DNA of 64,000 bases from Wolbachia endosymbiont of Armadillidium arcangelii (GTDB taxonomy: Bacteria > Pseudomonadota > Alphaproteobacteria > Rickettsiales > Anaplasmataceae). The stretch spans positions 186,001-250,000 of the forward strand of contig NZ_CP157942.1 of NCBI RefSeq assembly GCF_040207875.1. Direction: 5' to 3'. Both the position numbers and the translations under genes were made by a program. Of the stretch, positions 8,859 through 18,682 are shown one piece after another (position 1 is the stretch's first letter; each line of letters opens with the position of its first letter). The notes under the pieces were generated by a model. It ran no database searches, was not told the origin of the DNA, and saw only the letters and a list, made by a program, of their open reading frames with translations.

Positions 8859-10041
8859 ATGTTGAGCAATATTATAGAATCTGATACGAAAGCTTTAGCT
8901 AAGGTATTCAGTAACAAAGAATTTTATAGACCAGTTGATGGTAACAAAAAAGATTATAAAACTTACCTAGCAGATATAGTTTCAGGGGATCACGTGATAG
9001 AACTAAATAAAGTAGAAAGTAGTTTTACCAAAAGAAATAATACCTAATCAGGTTACCTCGCATGTCTTCGTTTTTGCTTATAGGAAAGACCCTTTAGTTT
9101 TACCAATTTTATTACAATACTTTACTCATAAAAATTTACTAAAAGAAGCAAAAGAGGATTTGAATAAGGTAAATCAAAAATTGCAAGATTTAATGGGCGA
9201 GGAGATAAAGAAGTTGAAGGAAGAGCAGAAGATGGCACGCAAAGAGATAGCTGAGTTATCTGCTAAAGAAGTAAATGTAAAACAAGATGAAGAAGTTGCT
9301 AAAAAGGGTGCAAAAATCACTGAAACTGCATCTAGAATTGAGGAAATTGAGCTATATAAAGAGCACGTAAGAAATCTTCTTAGTGGTGAAAAAGTGATAT
9401 CCAGAACTTATCCAAAGGAATATTATTCTATACTGAAAGATGAGCTTACAACAATAATAGAAAAGAAACTAAAAGCTTATGTAGAGGATGATGAAGCTGG
9501 TGTTAAAAAAACATACCAAAGCCTTAATAGTAAAAAGGAAAGAATTAAAACGATAAAACGTGTATATACTATATCAGTGATTACCATTGTATTTTCATTT
9601 GCGTTCTTTTTCCTCTGTCCATTTTATTGTCATATTATATTTGGAGGTCCAACAGTAGATCAGTATTTCTGTTATTCCTTGTTAGCAGTTCCACCTGCTA
9701 TAATAGCATGTGCAATAGCAGGTATAGCTTTCTTAATAAAGATATACTGTTGGAAAGGTTTTGCAAGGGAAATAGAAGACTTTATAGAAGGACCAAAACA
9801 CGTAGATAAAGCAACCAACACTGAAAATGAAAAAGAGCTAGAACAAACAGAAAAAGAACAGGATGTGGAAGATTTAATAGATCTTAGCGATAGCGGACAA
9901 TTATTAACGCCTTCAGCACCACCATTGGAGGAGGAAGTGAAAGAGCGAATGTACCCAATTTTTGATCTTCAAAAGGAGTTAGATTCAATAGAAGTTACCT
10001 CTTTTACTCTCCCTAACACTGACCTTACCCAGAAAAAGTAG
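8859..10041 (+). pseudogene. Coiled-coil membrane protein of unknown function, frameshifted near 9030
   Basis: The first 58 codons (MLSNIIESDTKALAKVF...) stop at 9047, but the next frame continues directly as EIIPNQVTSHVFVFAYRKDP and on to 10041. One extra base in an AAAA run near 9031 explains the break. The protein has a coiled coil (residues about 100-170 of the repaired frame) and two hydrophobic helices at about 9570-9760. Its acidic tail contains LLTPSAPPLEEE, which includes a PSAP motif. The last seven codons (TDLTQKK and stop) lie in the inverted repeat of an IS3-like element, so the natural C-terminus is probably lost. A shorter protein could start at TTG 9160. Function unknown. Confidence 0.7.
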
Positions 10042-11000
10042 AGAGGAAGTAAAGAAGTTTTTGCTATGAAAATAAAAAGTTCAGGAATGCAATGTAGAAT
10101 GTCTACGCTGTTTATTATAAAAAATTTCTATATATTCAAATATTGCGGTGTTGTGCAGAGTATTGTGAAGTATCAATGAGTATGAGTGAACTAAAAAAGC
10201 TCTCTGAAACAGCATTATCATAACAACAACCTTTGTCTAGAAATAATACTTTTTGTACTCAGTAAAAATTGATAATTTTTAGAGGTGTATTGTGATCCTT
10301 GATCGCTATAAGCAGATTTGCGCAATAGCCATATCTATGCCTATCAACTAAATCTATTATTGCCAACCATCCTTGATTGGTTTTTATGTACGTAAACCCA
10401 TATCTTGTTTAGTTGATCAGTGGTGAAATTCTGATTCAATATGTTATTTGTAGTTTTAAACCTTCATCTAAGCTTAGCTTGAATGCCATTTTTCTGCATA
10501 ACATTGTTTTGATTTTACCTAAAGCCTTTAATTCAGTTTAGGAGCTCCGTACCTGCATTGTGATGCTTTTCTTTGTATGAGCTCTTCTCTTATTGTTTTT
10601 TTCTGAGTAATCCATCTATACAAGCAGATACGTTCAAAAACCTTCATAATTCCCGTGTTTTATAGCAGTTTTCATGTTCTTTTATAAAAACTCTTTTTGG
10701 TTTGCAAAATATCCCAGGGCTTTTTTTAAAATGTCTCTTTCTCTCGTTGCCAGCTCTTTCTTTAAATCAAACTTTTCTTTGTCACAAGTTCCTTTTCCTG
10801 GGTTCCAGACATTGTATGTTTTTACCCACCTGCTTAGCCGCTAATACCCAAATCTCTTCCTATTTTTGCTGATGATTGACCTGTTTCTTTTTCCAGTCTT
10901 CATTTTTGCATTCTGCTGTATGTTCTCTTCTTTTTGTCATATCACACCTCTTTGAAAAAACTTCTTAACTTCCTCTCTACTTTTTCTGGGTAAGGTCAAT
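10020..11000 (-). mobile_element. IS3-family remnant
   Basis: The ends form an inverted repeat of about 38 bp (TGACCTTACCCAGAAAAAGT... at 10020 and its complement ending at 11000). On the reverse strand, OrfA-like pieces follow each other with frameshifts: MTKRREHTAECK, SSAKIGRDLGIS and WVKTYNVWNPGKGTCDKEKF. OrfB-like pieces come next, including YVKTNQGWLAIIDLVDRH and FLDKGCCYDNA, the D-x-G...YDNA signature of IS3 integrases. The whole stretch 10042-11044 is this element, and no intact gene is present. Confidence 0.75.
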
Positions 11001-11044
11001 ATGTTCTGTTATTGCTTTCAAACTTCCAGCTACATATACTCTTG

Positions 11045-11536
11045 CTATTTTTTGCACCAATTGTGCCTTAAATTTCTTTCTTTACAATACATCTTACCTG
11101 ATACAAACAGGGCTACTATAAGGTAAATAAGATTCCATGTTGCTAAGGAAATTCCAAAAATATAATGAGGTCTGTCACAAGATGGAGAGTAATTAGGGTT
11201 CAACAGATTATTTCTTAGCTCTTCTACACTGACATTGCCACTTGCTTGCTCTGTACAGCCTAAAACATCATGAAATAAGTGAAGCTCAAGACCTACATGA
11301 TAAAAAGATATTATCGCACCAATGAGATAGCTGCAAAACATCGCATAGATTAGAATTTTGTTGCCTTTTAGCATATACACTACTGCAAGTAATCCTGTAA
11401 CATAGTAAACTACTCGCTCGTACATACATAACTCGCACGGTAGCATATTGAAAAAATACTCCAGCACATATGCAAAAATTAAAGCAACAGCACTTGATAA
11501 GAGAAAAATTGTAGAACTGTTATTTATATCTGACAT
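11045..11536 (-). CDS. dsbB: Disulfide bond formation protein B (DsbB family)
   Basis: This is an inner-membrane quinone-linked oxidase that re-oxidises DsbA-type thiol oxidases in the periplasm. The 163-residue protein has four hydrophobic segments. It also has the CxxC pair C34-E-L-C37 after the first one, and the second pair C94 and C120 in the long periplasmic loop, the arrangement typical of DsbB. The length matches the family. It stands alone, read on the reverse strand, between an IS3 remnant downstream and the glycosyltransferase gene upstream. The last codons (MYCKERNLRHNWCKK) are a charged cytoplasmic tail. Confidence 0.88.
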   Translation of the reverse strand: MSDINNSSTIFLLSSAVALIFAYVLEYFFNMLPCELCMYERVVYYVTGLLAVVYMLKGNKILIYAMFCSYLIGAIISFYHVGLELHLFHDVLGCTEQASGNVSVEELRNNLLNPNYSPSCDRPHYIFGISLATWNLIYLIVALFVSGKMYCKERNLRHNWCKK

Positions 11537-11627
11537 AGTTAATGAGTTACCACAACAATCGAAAAAGTCAACTTTTGTTTAGTATTGCTCTATATGATTA
11601 TAGAGCAATACATGTCACTTTTTTTAT

Positions 11628-12662
11628 CTAACTTCTATACATATGCTCACAACTTGATACTGATTTGACTTGGATACTAGTTGCAACACTAGCATCACCA
11701 TCTATTCTTGCAATCTCTTCCTTGGTATACAATTCATTCTTATTCTTCATCCAGCTGTTATCATATTGAATATCAACCTTCCCTCCATTGATTTTAAACC
11801 CAAACGCTCTTTGTATAATCGATCTTTTCACTTTGAAAAACCTGTCCCGATATTCGTCATAATTTTTACAATCAGACAAAGAAATAGAAGGCTTTTCATC
11901 AAGTGGGGTACGACTTATCATATTTTCCATCATTGTATAAATATGATGTAGTGATGATCGAAGCATAGGATAATGCTTTTGGAATCTATACTTCATTTCA
12001 TTATAAACTTCCATAATCTTTACTCTACCAGTATCACTTACAGCAATTATAGCATTTTCAATATTTGGTATACCGTCATAATCGTGACCTGTTTCGTCAT
12101 TTTCAGCAACTAGAAAACCCTGCTTAGCCTGAATCTCACCAAGTTTTTCGTTTTCTTTAGGTAAAATATCAAAATCGAAATAGATCATAGGAGACTTCAG
12201 TGCCAACAACATAAATATACGCATGCTGTCTATCTCAACACCAAAAGATAATCTTTTACTTTCTGGAATAGAGTATAGATCTCTAAAATATCGAGATACA
12301 GTGTATTTAGAACATTGAGACAGTTCAATTTCCTTATCCGGTTGTAAATGAAAGCTAAATTCATACTCTCTTAAATCCAGCTCATTAAAGTCTATAAGCT
12401 CTATGTTTTTGTTTGGGTTAAATTCTCTGTTTGATATTTTATTTTCCAACTCTTTACGTTGCTCAGGAGTAAAACCAGATCCATTTATTACTAATTTCAC
12501 TACACGCGTATCTTCCCTTTTTGCCCATTCGCTCAATCTCTCCAAATATTTTTCTGGAATCGGGTATCCATATCGCCTTGGAAGCCACTGAAATACTAAA
12601 GGTGTATCAACCGTGAAAGTATGTGGAGATCCAGGCCTTAAATCTTGTCCCTTATAATTCAT
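11628..12662 (-). CDS. Glycosyltransferase with DXD motif, TcdA/TcdB-like (candidate effector)
   Basis: The 344-residue protein has the layout of GT-A fold toxins of the TcdA/TcdB type and related 'DXD sugar-binding' enzymes. Near the N-terminus PLVFQWLPRRYGYPIPEKYL resembles the nucleotide-sugar entry strand. The segment GVEIDSMRIFML...PMIYFDFDILP (residues 141-168) carries the acidic-then-DXD signature, with D163-F-D165 as expected metal/UDP-sugar ligands. No membrane segment or signal peptide is visible. If secreted, it could glycosylate a host protein; this is inferred from the family and not shown here. It is reverse-strand, monocistronic in appearance, next to der. An alternative is an envelope sugar transferase. 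Confidence 0.65.
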   Translation of the reverse strand: MNYKGQDLRPGSPHTFTVDTPLVFQWLPRRYGYPIPEKYLERLSEWAKREDTRVVKLVINGSGFTPEQRKELENKISNREFNPNKNIELIDFNELDLREYEFSFHLQPDKEIELSQCSKYTVSRYFRDLYSIPESKRLSFGVEIDSMRIFMLLALKSPMIYFDFDILPKENEKLGEIQAKQGFLVAENDETGHDYDGIPNIENAIIAVSDTGRVKIMEVYNEMKYRFQKHYPMLRSSLHHIYTMMENMISRTPLDEKPSISLSDCKNYDEYRDRFFKVKRSIIQRAFGFKINGGKVDIQYDNSWMKNKNELYTKEEIARIDGDASVATSIQVKSVSSCEHMYRS

Positions 12663-12794
12663 AGCAAAAGTACTAAATAAGTTAATACTTTACTATGTAA
12701 TATTAATTTATCAACTATTTATTTAAGTAATATTATTCACTTATTAACAATACTAATAAGACAAAAAGCTATATTCTTAATAAAACAAGATTAC

Positions 12795-14120
12795 CTACTT
12801 TACATAGGGATTTTTATTCTTTTTCAAAAGTAATCTGACTGGTACGCCTTCAACAAAGAAGTTTTTTCTAAGACCATTAGTTAAATAACGTTTATAATTT
12901 TCATCAGCACTCTCAGGGACATTGCATATCAAAGAAAAAGCCGGAGGTTTGGTGCCAATTTGAGCAATATACTTCATTTTAATCTCTCTACCTTTTACAA
13001 GTGGGTGAGAATGTTTTTCCACAGCATCTATTAGCCACTTATTCAGTTTTGCAGTGCTGATCTTCTTGTTCAAGGATTCACTCACTTCAAGACACTTATC
13101 TATTACATCACCGCAGCGCATACCTTTCAACGCAGAAATTGTTACAGTTGGCACTTCCAAAAATAACCGAGTCACTTCCTGTTGTTTGACAAATTTTATT
13201 AGCTTACTTCTGTCATCCTTACCTATTAAATCCCACTTATTTAAAACAATGATAATTCCCTTCCCCCCTTTAATTGCAGCTTCAGCAATTGATAAATCCT
13301 GCTGCTCAACGCCAAGCAGGGAGTCTAGCATTAAAACTACCACATGAGAGCGCTTTATTGACTCTATGCTTTTTTCAACAAATCTTGATTCTAAATTGTC
13401 AATAACATTTGCCTTTCTACGGATTCCCGCAGTATCGATGAGAGTGATAAGTTTTCCATTATGGTCGTATGAGATATCCACAGAGTCACGCGTGGTACCG
13501 GGTTTTGAGCTTACTATTAGTCTATTTTCTGCAAGTAAACTGTTTAAAAAAGTTGATTTTCCAACGTTTGGGCGACCGATGATCGCAATCCTCAGTCTAA
13601 TGGACTCACTTTCAGGCAGCTCAGTGCCTTTACTAAAACCTTCAATAACACCAGCTAATGCATCGTAAAGATCAACCATACCAAGATTATGTTCGGCTGA
13701 GATGTATACCGGACCTATGAAATTGAAAAACTGCAAATAATCAACGTTTTCCGATTTATGACTTTCACATTTGTTTGCTATTAGTATTACAGGTTTATTC
13801 GTTTTTCTCTTCAGCCACTTTGCAAACTCTTTGTTCTGCTCATTTTGCACTTTTGCATCAACAAGAAAGAAAACTACATCTACGCTCAATAAAGAAAACT
13901 CTATTTGTTCAATAACTTGTAGTGAAAAACTGGTTTGATCGTTCCATCCTCCTGTATCTATGACTTTAAACTCCAAATCGCTAATTCTTCCAACTCCTTC
14001 TCGTCTATCTCTCGTTACTCCTGGAATGTCACTAACTACCGCTGCTTTTCTTCTTATTAGCCTATTAAAAAGAGTTGACTTACCTGCATTTGGAAGGCCT
14101 ATTATAGCAATTTTCAGCAT
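12795..14120 (-). CDS. der: Ribosome biogenesis GTPase Der (EngA)
   Basis: A 441-residue double GTPase that assists 50S subunit maturation. The first G domain has GLPNAGKST, DTGG and NKCE. The second has GRPNVGKST, DTAG and NKWD. The C-terminal KH-like domain follows from about residue 350 (EIKMKYIAQIGTKPPAFSLICN). Length and domain order are normal and the frame is intact. The start MLKIAIIGLPNAGKS places the first P-loop right at the N-terminus, as is usual for this family. Confidence 0.97.
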   Translation of the reverse strand: MLKIAIIGLPNAGKSTLFNRLIRRKAAVVSDIPGVTRDRREGVGRISDLEFKVIDTGGWNDQTSFSLQVIEQIEFSLLSVDVVFFLVDAKVQNEQNKEFAKWLKRKTNKPVILIANKCESHKSENVDYLQFFNFIGPVYISAEHNLGMVDLYDALAGVIEGFSKGTELPESESIRLRIAIIGRPNVGKSTFLNSLLAENRLIVSSKPGTTRDSVDISYDHNGKLITLIDTAGIRRKANVIDNLESRFVEKSIESIKRSHVVVLMLDSLLGVEQQDLSIAEAAIKGGKGIIIVLNKWDLIGKDDRSKLIKFVKQQEVTRLFLEVPTVTISALKGMRCGDVIDKCLEVSESLNKKISTAKLNKWLIDAVEKHSHPLVKGREIKMKYIAQIGTKPPAFSLICNVPESADENYKRYLTNGLRKNFFVEGVPVRLLLKKNKNPYVK

Positions 14121-14257
14121 AGTTTAAGAGCATGTTTTGTACATAGTAGATTATAATCAAAATTTTTCATTTTAACTATTGACTTGATAGATTATATACT
14201 TATTCTGAAATTGGGATATTTTATCTTAAGTTTATTATATAAAGTTGGAGGGTAGTT

Positions 14258-15280
14258 ATGTTAGCATTCGAGCAAGTACAAAGTTTAGAATCAGAACAAC
14301 AAAAGTTACAGGGGAATGTATTAGAAAAAAATTCACAAAGATTTGGAGAAAAGTTTATACCAACCGCAGCAATACATGAGCATGTTGACGAAAAGATGGC
14401 AGACAACATCTTTGCTGGGTTGCGTGATATGTATACAGTAGAGTTTGAATATAACATAGCATCAGACAAACCTATAACTGTAGCTGTAGAAAATATGGCA
14501 GAGGGGTTTCAAAAATCTATAAAGCATTGGAAACAAGAAAAGATCATGTTTAGCGCGCCAGTGTATGTAAGTAGAGGAGATGGACCAATACTAGATTATA
14601 TGATAAAGAAGCTTCACCATCTCAAAAATAATGACGTAAACATTAATGAGGACGGCAAACGCAAACTAGAGCCTGTTTTATCAGAAGTGTATGATCTAGT
14701 TTCAAAAGGTAATCATGTAAGTGAAAAAGTGTTAAAACTATTGCCAGAAGGTATAATCGAAAAACGTAAAGAATACTTACAAAACCTAAAGAAAATTGCA
14801 AGTGAAAGTATTGATCATGGTGAAAAAGACAGAGTTATAGTAGAAAGAGATAATGCGTTTTATTGTGTAAAATACTCAGAAAAAAGCATTGTAAGTCCTG
14901 CAAAATTTTTGAACAACTCAGAATTTCAAAATTTAGAGGGAATACTAAAAGTTGGAAAAGATAATACAATAAAAATAAGAGATGGACAATATCACGGTGT
15001 AAAAGGCAAAGTAAAAATGACCTTTGAAGTAGGCGATGAAAAAATTGAAATGGTTTTATTCTCTGAAAAAGCTGAGGATTTTGGCAATATAATGGTACAT
15101 ATGGATGATAAAAGCTGTGAAGTCTTCTTAAAGCATTGTGCAGAGCTAGAAAAAGAGACTCGTATAAGCAAGGTCATTGAAGCTGCCAAAAGCTTTGTGC
15201 AAACAAAAAGCAATGCGCCTTCTTCTAATCTAGACGATACTAATCTATCTCAGCATTCTAAGGAAGTTCTAACAGTGTAA
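14258..15280 (+). CDS. Protein of unknown function
   Basis: The frame encodes 340 residues from an ATG preceded by TTGGAGGG, a strong ribosome site. The product is hydrophilic, lacks membrane segments and signal peptide, and is rich in Lys and Glu with predicted helices in the first 220 residues. A beta-rich stretch follows (about 225-285: TIKIRDGQYHGVKGKVKMTFEVGDEKIEMVLF). I do not recognise a domain. It lies divergent from der and 205 bp ahead of pccB, and is followed by a hairpin at 15297-15319. It is probably a lineage-specific protein of this genus. Confidence 0.75.
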   Translation: MLAFEQVQSLESEQQKLQGNVLEKNSQRFGEKFIPTAAIHEHVDEKMADNIFAGLRDMYTVEFEYNIASDKPITVAVENMAEGFQKSIKHWKQEKIMFSAPVYVSRGDGPILDYMIKKLHHLKNNDVNINEDGKRKLEPVLSEVYDLVSKGNHVSEKVLKLLPEGIIEKRKEYLQNLKKIASESIDHGEKDRVIVERDNAFYCVKYSEKSIVSPAKFLNNSEFQNLEGILKVGKDNTIKIRDGQYHGVKGKVKMTFEVGDEKIEMVLFSEKAEDFGNIMVHMDDKSCEVFLKHCAELEKETRISKVIEAAKSFVQTKSNAPSSNLDDTNLSQHSKEVLTV

Positions 15281-15296
15281 GCTGATAGACAAAGCA

Positions 15297-15319
15297 TGTA
15301 CACTGTTTAACAGTGTACA
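15297..15319 (+). terminator. Perfect short hairpin after the unknown gene
   Basis: TGTACACTGTT and AACAGTGTACA pair around a single T. Folding would leave a stem of about ten pairs. No T-run follows, so a rho-independent terminator is possible but not certain. A regulator-binding palindrome is the alternative. Confidence 0.4.
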
Positions 15320-15485
15320 ATTGCTTGGCGTTAAAAATGCTAGACTATAAATCTGTTTCTGATAGTCGCAGTAACCACGTGCAGTTTCATCAATTTCGTT
15401 AGACCTTAAGAAGGTGTTTATGTCAAAATAGACACTGCAAAAAAGTAATGTATACTTAACTTATTGAAAAATAACTTCCCTTGAT

Positions 15486-17003
15486 ATGCAAGACTTTCAA
15501 ATACTAGAAACTAAAACATTAGAAGCTGAAAAAGGAGGCGGTCCTGTTAGGGTTAACAAGCAACATGAAAAAGGAAAGCTAACCGCTAGAGAAAGGCTGA
15601 GTATACTGCTAGATGAAAATTCATTTCAAGAATATGATAAATTTGTAAAACATCACGCAACTGATTTTGGCATGCAAAATGCTAATTTTTTAGGTGATGG
15701 CGTTATAATTGGCCACGGTACTATTTATGGCAGAAAAGTTTTTGTTTACTCTCAGGATTTCACTGTCTTTGGCGGATCACTTGGTGCATCACATGCAAAA
15801 AAAATATGCAAAATTATGGATATGGCAATTAATGCCAGGGTTCCAATTATCGGACTAAACGATTCTGGTGGAGCTAGAATCCAAGAAGGAGTAAGTTCCC
15901 TTGCTGGTTACGGAGAAATTTTTCAAAGGAATGTAAATGCATCAGGCGTTGTACCACAAATCTCTCTAATCATGGGTCCATGTGCTGGTGGTGCAGTTTA
16001 TTCTCCAGCACTGACTGACTTTACTTTCATGGTGAAAAACAGCTCATACATGTTTATAACCGGGCCAGATGTAGTAAAAAAAGTTACATACGAGGACGTA
16101 AGCCACGAAGATCTTGGTGGAGCAAAAATCCATACAAGCAAAACAGGAGTCGCAGACTTTGCATTTAATAATGATGTTGAAATGCTGCTAAAAATGCGTG
16201 AATTCTTCACCTTTTTGCCGGCAAATAATCAACAATCCCCGAAACCTGTACCAATCTGCAATGATGTCGATGATGTTGATGAATCTTTAAACACTTTAAT
16301 TCCTCATAATCCTAATACTCCCTACGATATGTATGAACTGATTGAAAAGGTGTGTGATGAAAGGAAGTTCTTTGAACTAAAACCCGATTTTGCTCGTAAC
16401 ATCATAATCGGTTTTAGTAGAATTGGAGGTAACACTGTTGGTGTTGTTGCAAATCAACCTATGCATCTTGCGGGATGTTTGGATATTGACTCTTCAAGAA
16501 AAGCTGCAAGGTTTGTAAGGTTTTGTGACGCATTTAACATTCCCATCATCACACTTATTGATGTTCCAGGGTTTCTGCCAGGTACAAATCAAGAATACAA
16601 TAATATAATACAGCACGGAGCAAAATTGCTTTATGCTTACGCTGAAGCGACCGTGCCGAAAATTAGTTTGATCACCAGAAAAGCGTATGGTGGTGCATAT
16701 ATTGTCATGAACTCTAAACATCTAAAAGGTGATATAAATTACGCTTGGCCAACTGCTGAAATAGCTGTGATGGGCCCTGAGGGTGCAGTTGAAATTATAT
16801 TTCGACGTGAAAAAGATCAACAAACACTGGCTAAAGAGTACAAAGAAAAGTTCGCTAATCCATTTTTTGCCGCATCACATGGGTATATTGATGATATAAT
16901 AGTGCCAAGTAAAACAAGGTATCACTTTCACAAAGCGCTAGAGCTACTCAAAAACAAGAAAGTAGAAAGGATATGGAAAAAGCATGATAACCTACCTCTG
17001 TAA
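15486..17003 (+). CDS. pccB: Propionyl-CoA carboxylase beta chain (carboxyltransferase)
   Basis: The 505-residue enzyme transfers carboxyl from biotin to propionyl-CoA, giving methylmalonyl-CoA. Hallmarks are the N-terminal [22 protein letters not shown], the acyl-CoA/biotin pocket [13 protein letters not shown], and the second crotonase-like half with [21 protein letters not shown] and [14 protein letters not shown]. The length is typical and the frame intact. The alpha (biotin) subunit is not in this window. The start at 15486 follows a weak ribosome site. Confidence 0.95.
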   Translation: MQDFQILETKTLEAEKGGGPVRVNKQHEKGKLTARERLSILLDENSFQEYDKFVKHHATDFGMQNANFLGDGVIIGHGTIYGRKVFVYSQDFTVFGGSLGASHAKKICKIMDMAINARVPIIGLNDSGGARIQEGVSSLAGYGEIFQRNVNASGVVPQISLIMGPCAGGAVYSPALTDFTFMVKNSSYMFITGPDVVKKVTYEDVSHEDLGGAKIHTSKTGVADFAFNNDVEMLLKMREFFTFLPANNQQSPKPVPICNDVDDVDESLNTLIPHNPNTPYDMYELIEKVCDERKFFELKPDFARNIIIGFSRIGGNTVGVVANQPMHLAGCLDIDSSRKAARFVRFCDAFNIPIITLIDVPGFLPGTNQEYNNIIQHGAKLLYAYAEATVPKISLITRKAYGGAYIVMNSKHLKGDINYAWPTAEIAVMGPEGAVEIIFRREKDQQTLAKEYKEKFANPFFAASHGYIDDIIVPSKTRYHFHKALELLKNKKVERIWKKHDNLPL

Positions 17004-17056
17004 CTTTCTTTTAAGCCTTGCTTGCAAGTTATGCAATATTATAAGTGTAATCAGTG

Positions 17057-17129
17057 TGCCGTTACCAAGACTCGAACTTGGGACCTCGTCATTACCAATG
17101 ACGTACTCTACCACCTGAGCTACAACGGC
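17057..17129 (-). tRNA. tRNA-Thr (GGT anticodon)
   Basis: On the reverse strand GCCGTTG...TAACGGC forms the acceptor stem with discriminator A. The T-loop reads TTCGAGT, and the anticodon stem CGTCA/TGACG encloses TTGGTAA, giving anticodon GGT. CCA is not encoded. Confidence 0.93.
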
Positions 17130-17142
17130 AAGTTCACGTATT

Positions 17143-17292
17143 ATGATAATGAATAACATGAAAAAAAATAAGGAAAAAGAAGAAGAGAAAAAAAGATTGG
17201 CAAAAGCTTTAAAGCAAAATATTCTAAAAAGAAAAAAACAGCAACAGAGTAGACAAGATGCCAGAGCTCCCAGAAGTGGAAGTAATCTCTAA
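17143..17292 (+). CDS. Small lysine-rich protein overlapping mutM
   Basis: ATG 17143 opens a 49-codon frame (MIMNNMKKNKEKEEEKKRLA, then KALKQNILKRKKQQQSRQDARAP) that ends inside the start of mutM, overlapping it by 35 bp. The basic composition resembles small basic proteins seen in other alphaproteobacteria. Overlap with mutM suggests translational coupling. No function is known to me. Chance openness is possible because of the short length. Confidence 0.45.
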   Translation: MIMNNMKKNKEKEEEKKRLAKALKQNILKRKKQQQSRQDARAPRSGSNL

Positions 17293-18073
17293 CTTCTTGC
17301 TTGATAAAATTAAAAACAAGCAAATTAGTAATGTTATAGTTAATAATTGGAATTTACGTACCCCAATAACAAAAAATATTGATGATTTGCTAAAGGGCAA
17401 AATTATAAACGATATCAAGCGTAGAGGTAAATATATAATCTGGCACGCAGATAATAATTCGGCTATAATCATACATCTTGGCATGAGCGGAAAGCTTATA
17501 TATGCTGACCACGATCAAGTGCGGAATAAGCACGATCACGTGGTATTTTTATTTTCTGACAACACTTCAATAATCTTTAATGACCCAAGAAGGTTTGGAT
17601 TAGTGATTGTTTTAAACAGAGAACAAGAACTAAACTTTTTTAATAACCTCGGAATAGAACCTCTCACAGATGAATTCAGTGGAGGCTATCTGCGGGAGTT
17701 GCTGAAGAACAAAAAAGTAAATATCAAATCTGCATTAATGGATAATAAATTGATAGTTGGGGTGGGCAATATATATGCTTCTGAAAGTTTATTTAGAGCC
17801 TGCATATCACCACTTAGGCCAGCACAAGACTTGACATATACAGAGTGCAAAAAACTTGCTACTGAAATAAAAAATACTCTGAGTGATGCAATTGCTACTG
17901 GTGGTTCAACACTGAAAGATTATGCACAGCCATCTGGATTTGCTGGATACTTTCAAAATAACTTTTACGTATATGGTAAAGTGCAAAAGCCTTGCAAGAT
18001 CTGCAACAATATCATAACACTTATACGACAAAATGGGCGTAGCACTTATTTTTGCAATTCATGTCAGAATTAA
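17258..18073 (+). CDS. mutM: Formamidopyrimidine-DNA glycosylase (Fpg/MutM)
   Basis: A 271-residue base-excision repair glycosylase/AP lyase that removes 8-oxoguanine. The N-terminus MPELPEVE supplies the catalytic P2 and E3. Lys in GMSGKL contacts DNA. The helix-two-turn-helix segment contains VGVGNIYASE, and the C-terminal zinc finger is C-x2-C-x16-C-x2-C (CKICNN...FCNSCQ). The frame is intact and of normal length. It is followed at short distance by pdxH. Confidence 0.96.
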   Translation: MPELPEVEVISNFLLDKIKNKQISNVIVNNWNLRTPITKNIDDLLKGKIINDIKRRGKYIIWHADNNSAIIIHLGMSGKLIYADHDQVRNKHDHVVFLFSDNTSIIFNDPRRFGLVIVLNREQELNFFNNLGIEPLTDEFSGGYLRELLKNKKVNIKSALMDNKLIVGVGNIYASESLFRACISPLRPAQDLTYTECKKLATEIKNTLSDAIATGGSTLKDYAQPSGFAGYFQNNFYVYGKVQKPCKICNNIITLIRQNGRSTYFCNSCQN

Positions 18074-18088
18074 ATTTTATTTTTGAAT

Positions 18089-18682
18089 ATGACATTCTTA
18101 CCTAAAAAAGATCCTTTTGATTTGTTTTCAAAGTGGTATGAAGAAGTACTCAATTCGTCATATAGAGAACCACCTGCAATGACACTAGCAACTTGTAGCA
18201 AAGACTGTATTCCATCTGCAAGAGTAGTATTACTAAAGGAATACAGCAAAGAAGATTTTGTGTTTTTCACTAACGTAAACAGTAAAAAAGGGAAAGAATT
18301 GACTGAGAACCCCAAAGCTGCGTTAGTGTTTCACTGGACAGAATTTTCTAGACAAGTACGAATTGAAGGAGAGGTTAAGCTTCTAAGCGGTAAAAAGGCT
18401 GACGAATATTTCTCTTCTCGAGCACGCGATAGTCAAATTAGCGCATGGTGCTCAAAACAATCGAGCGTTCTAAAAAATTGGCAAGATTTTGAGCAAGCCA
18501 TCAAATTGAAGGAGAAGGAATTTTACAACACACAAGTTCCCCGTCCTGACTTTTGGATGGGATTTTGTGTAATACCAAAAGTAATTGAATTTTGGCAAGA
18601 GGGTGAACACAGGAGACATACCAGGTTTAGATATACTCTTGTTGAAGAAAGCAATTGGAAAATAGAACAACTATATCCTTAA
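18089..18682 (+). CDS. pdxH: Pyridoxamine 5'-phosphate oxidase
   Basis: The 198-residue FMN enzyme oxidises pyridoxamine/pyridoxine phosphate to pyridoxal phosphate. Recognisable segments are EPPAMTLATCSKDCIPSARVVLLK (FMN site), FFTNVNSKKGKEL, RQVRIEGEV and the C-terminal WQEGEHRRHTRFRYT with the conserved H-x-R region. ATG 18089 is preferred; a TTG two codons earlier would add only MN. It is only 15 bp after mutM, suggesting co-transcription. Confidence 0.94.
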   Translation: MTFLPKKDPFDLFSKWYEEVLNSSYREPPAMTLATCSKDCIPSARVVLLKEYSKEDFVFFTNVNSKKGKELTENPKAALVFHWTEFSRQVRIEGEVKLLSGKKADEYFSSRARDSQISAWCSKQSSVLKNWQDFEQAIKLKEKEFYNTQVPRPDFWMGFCVIPKVIEFWQEGEHRRHTRFRYTLVEESNWKIEQLYP

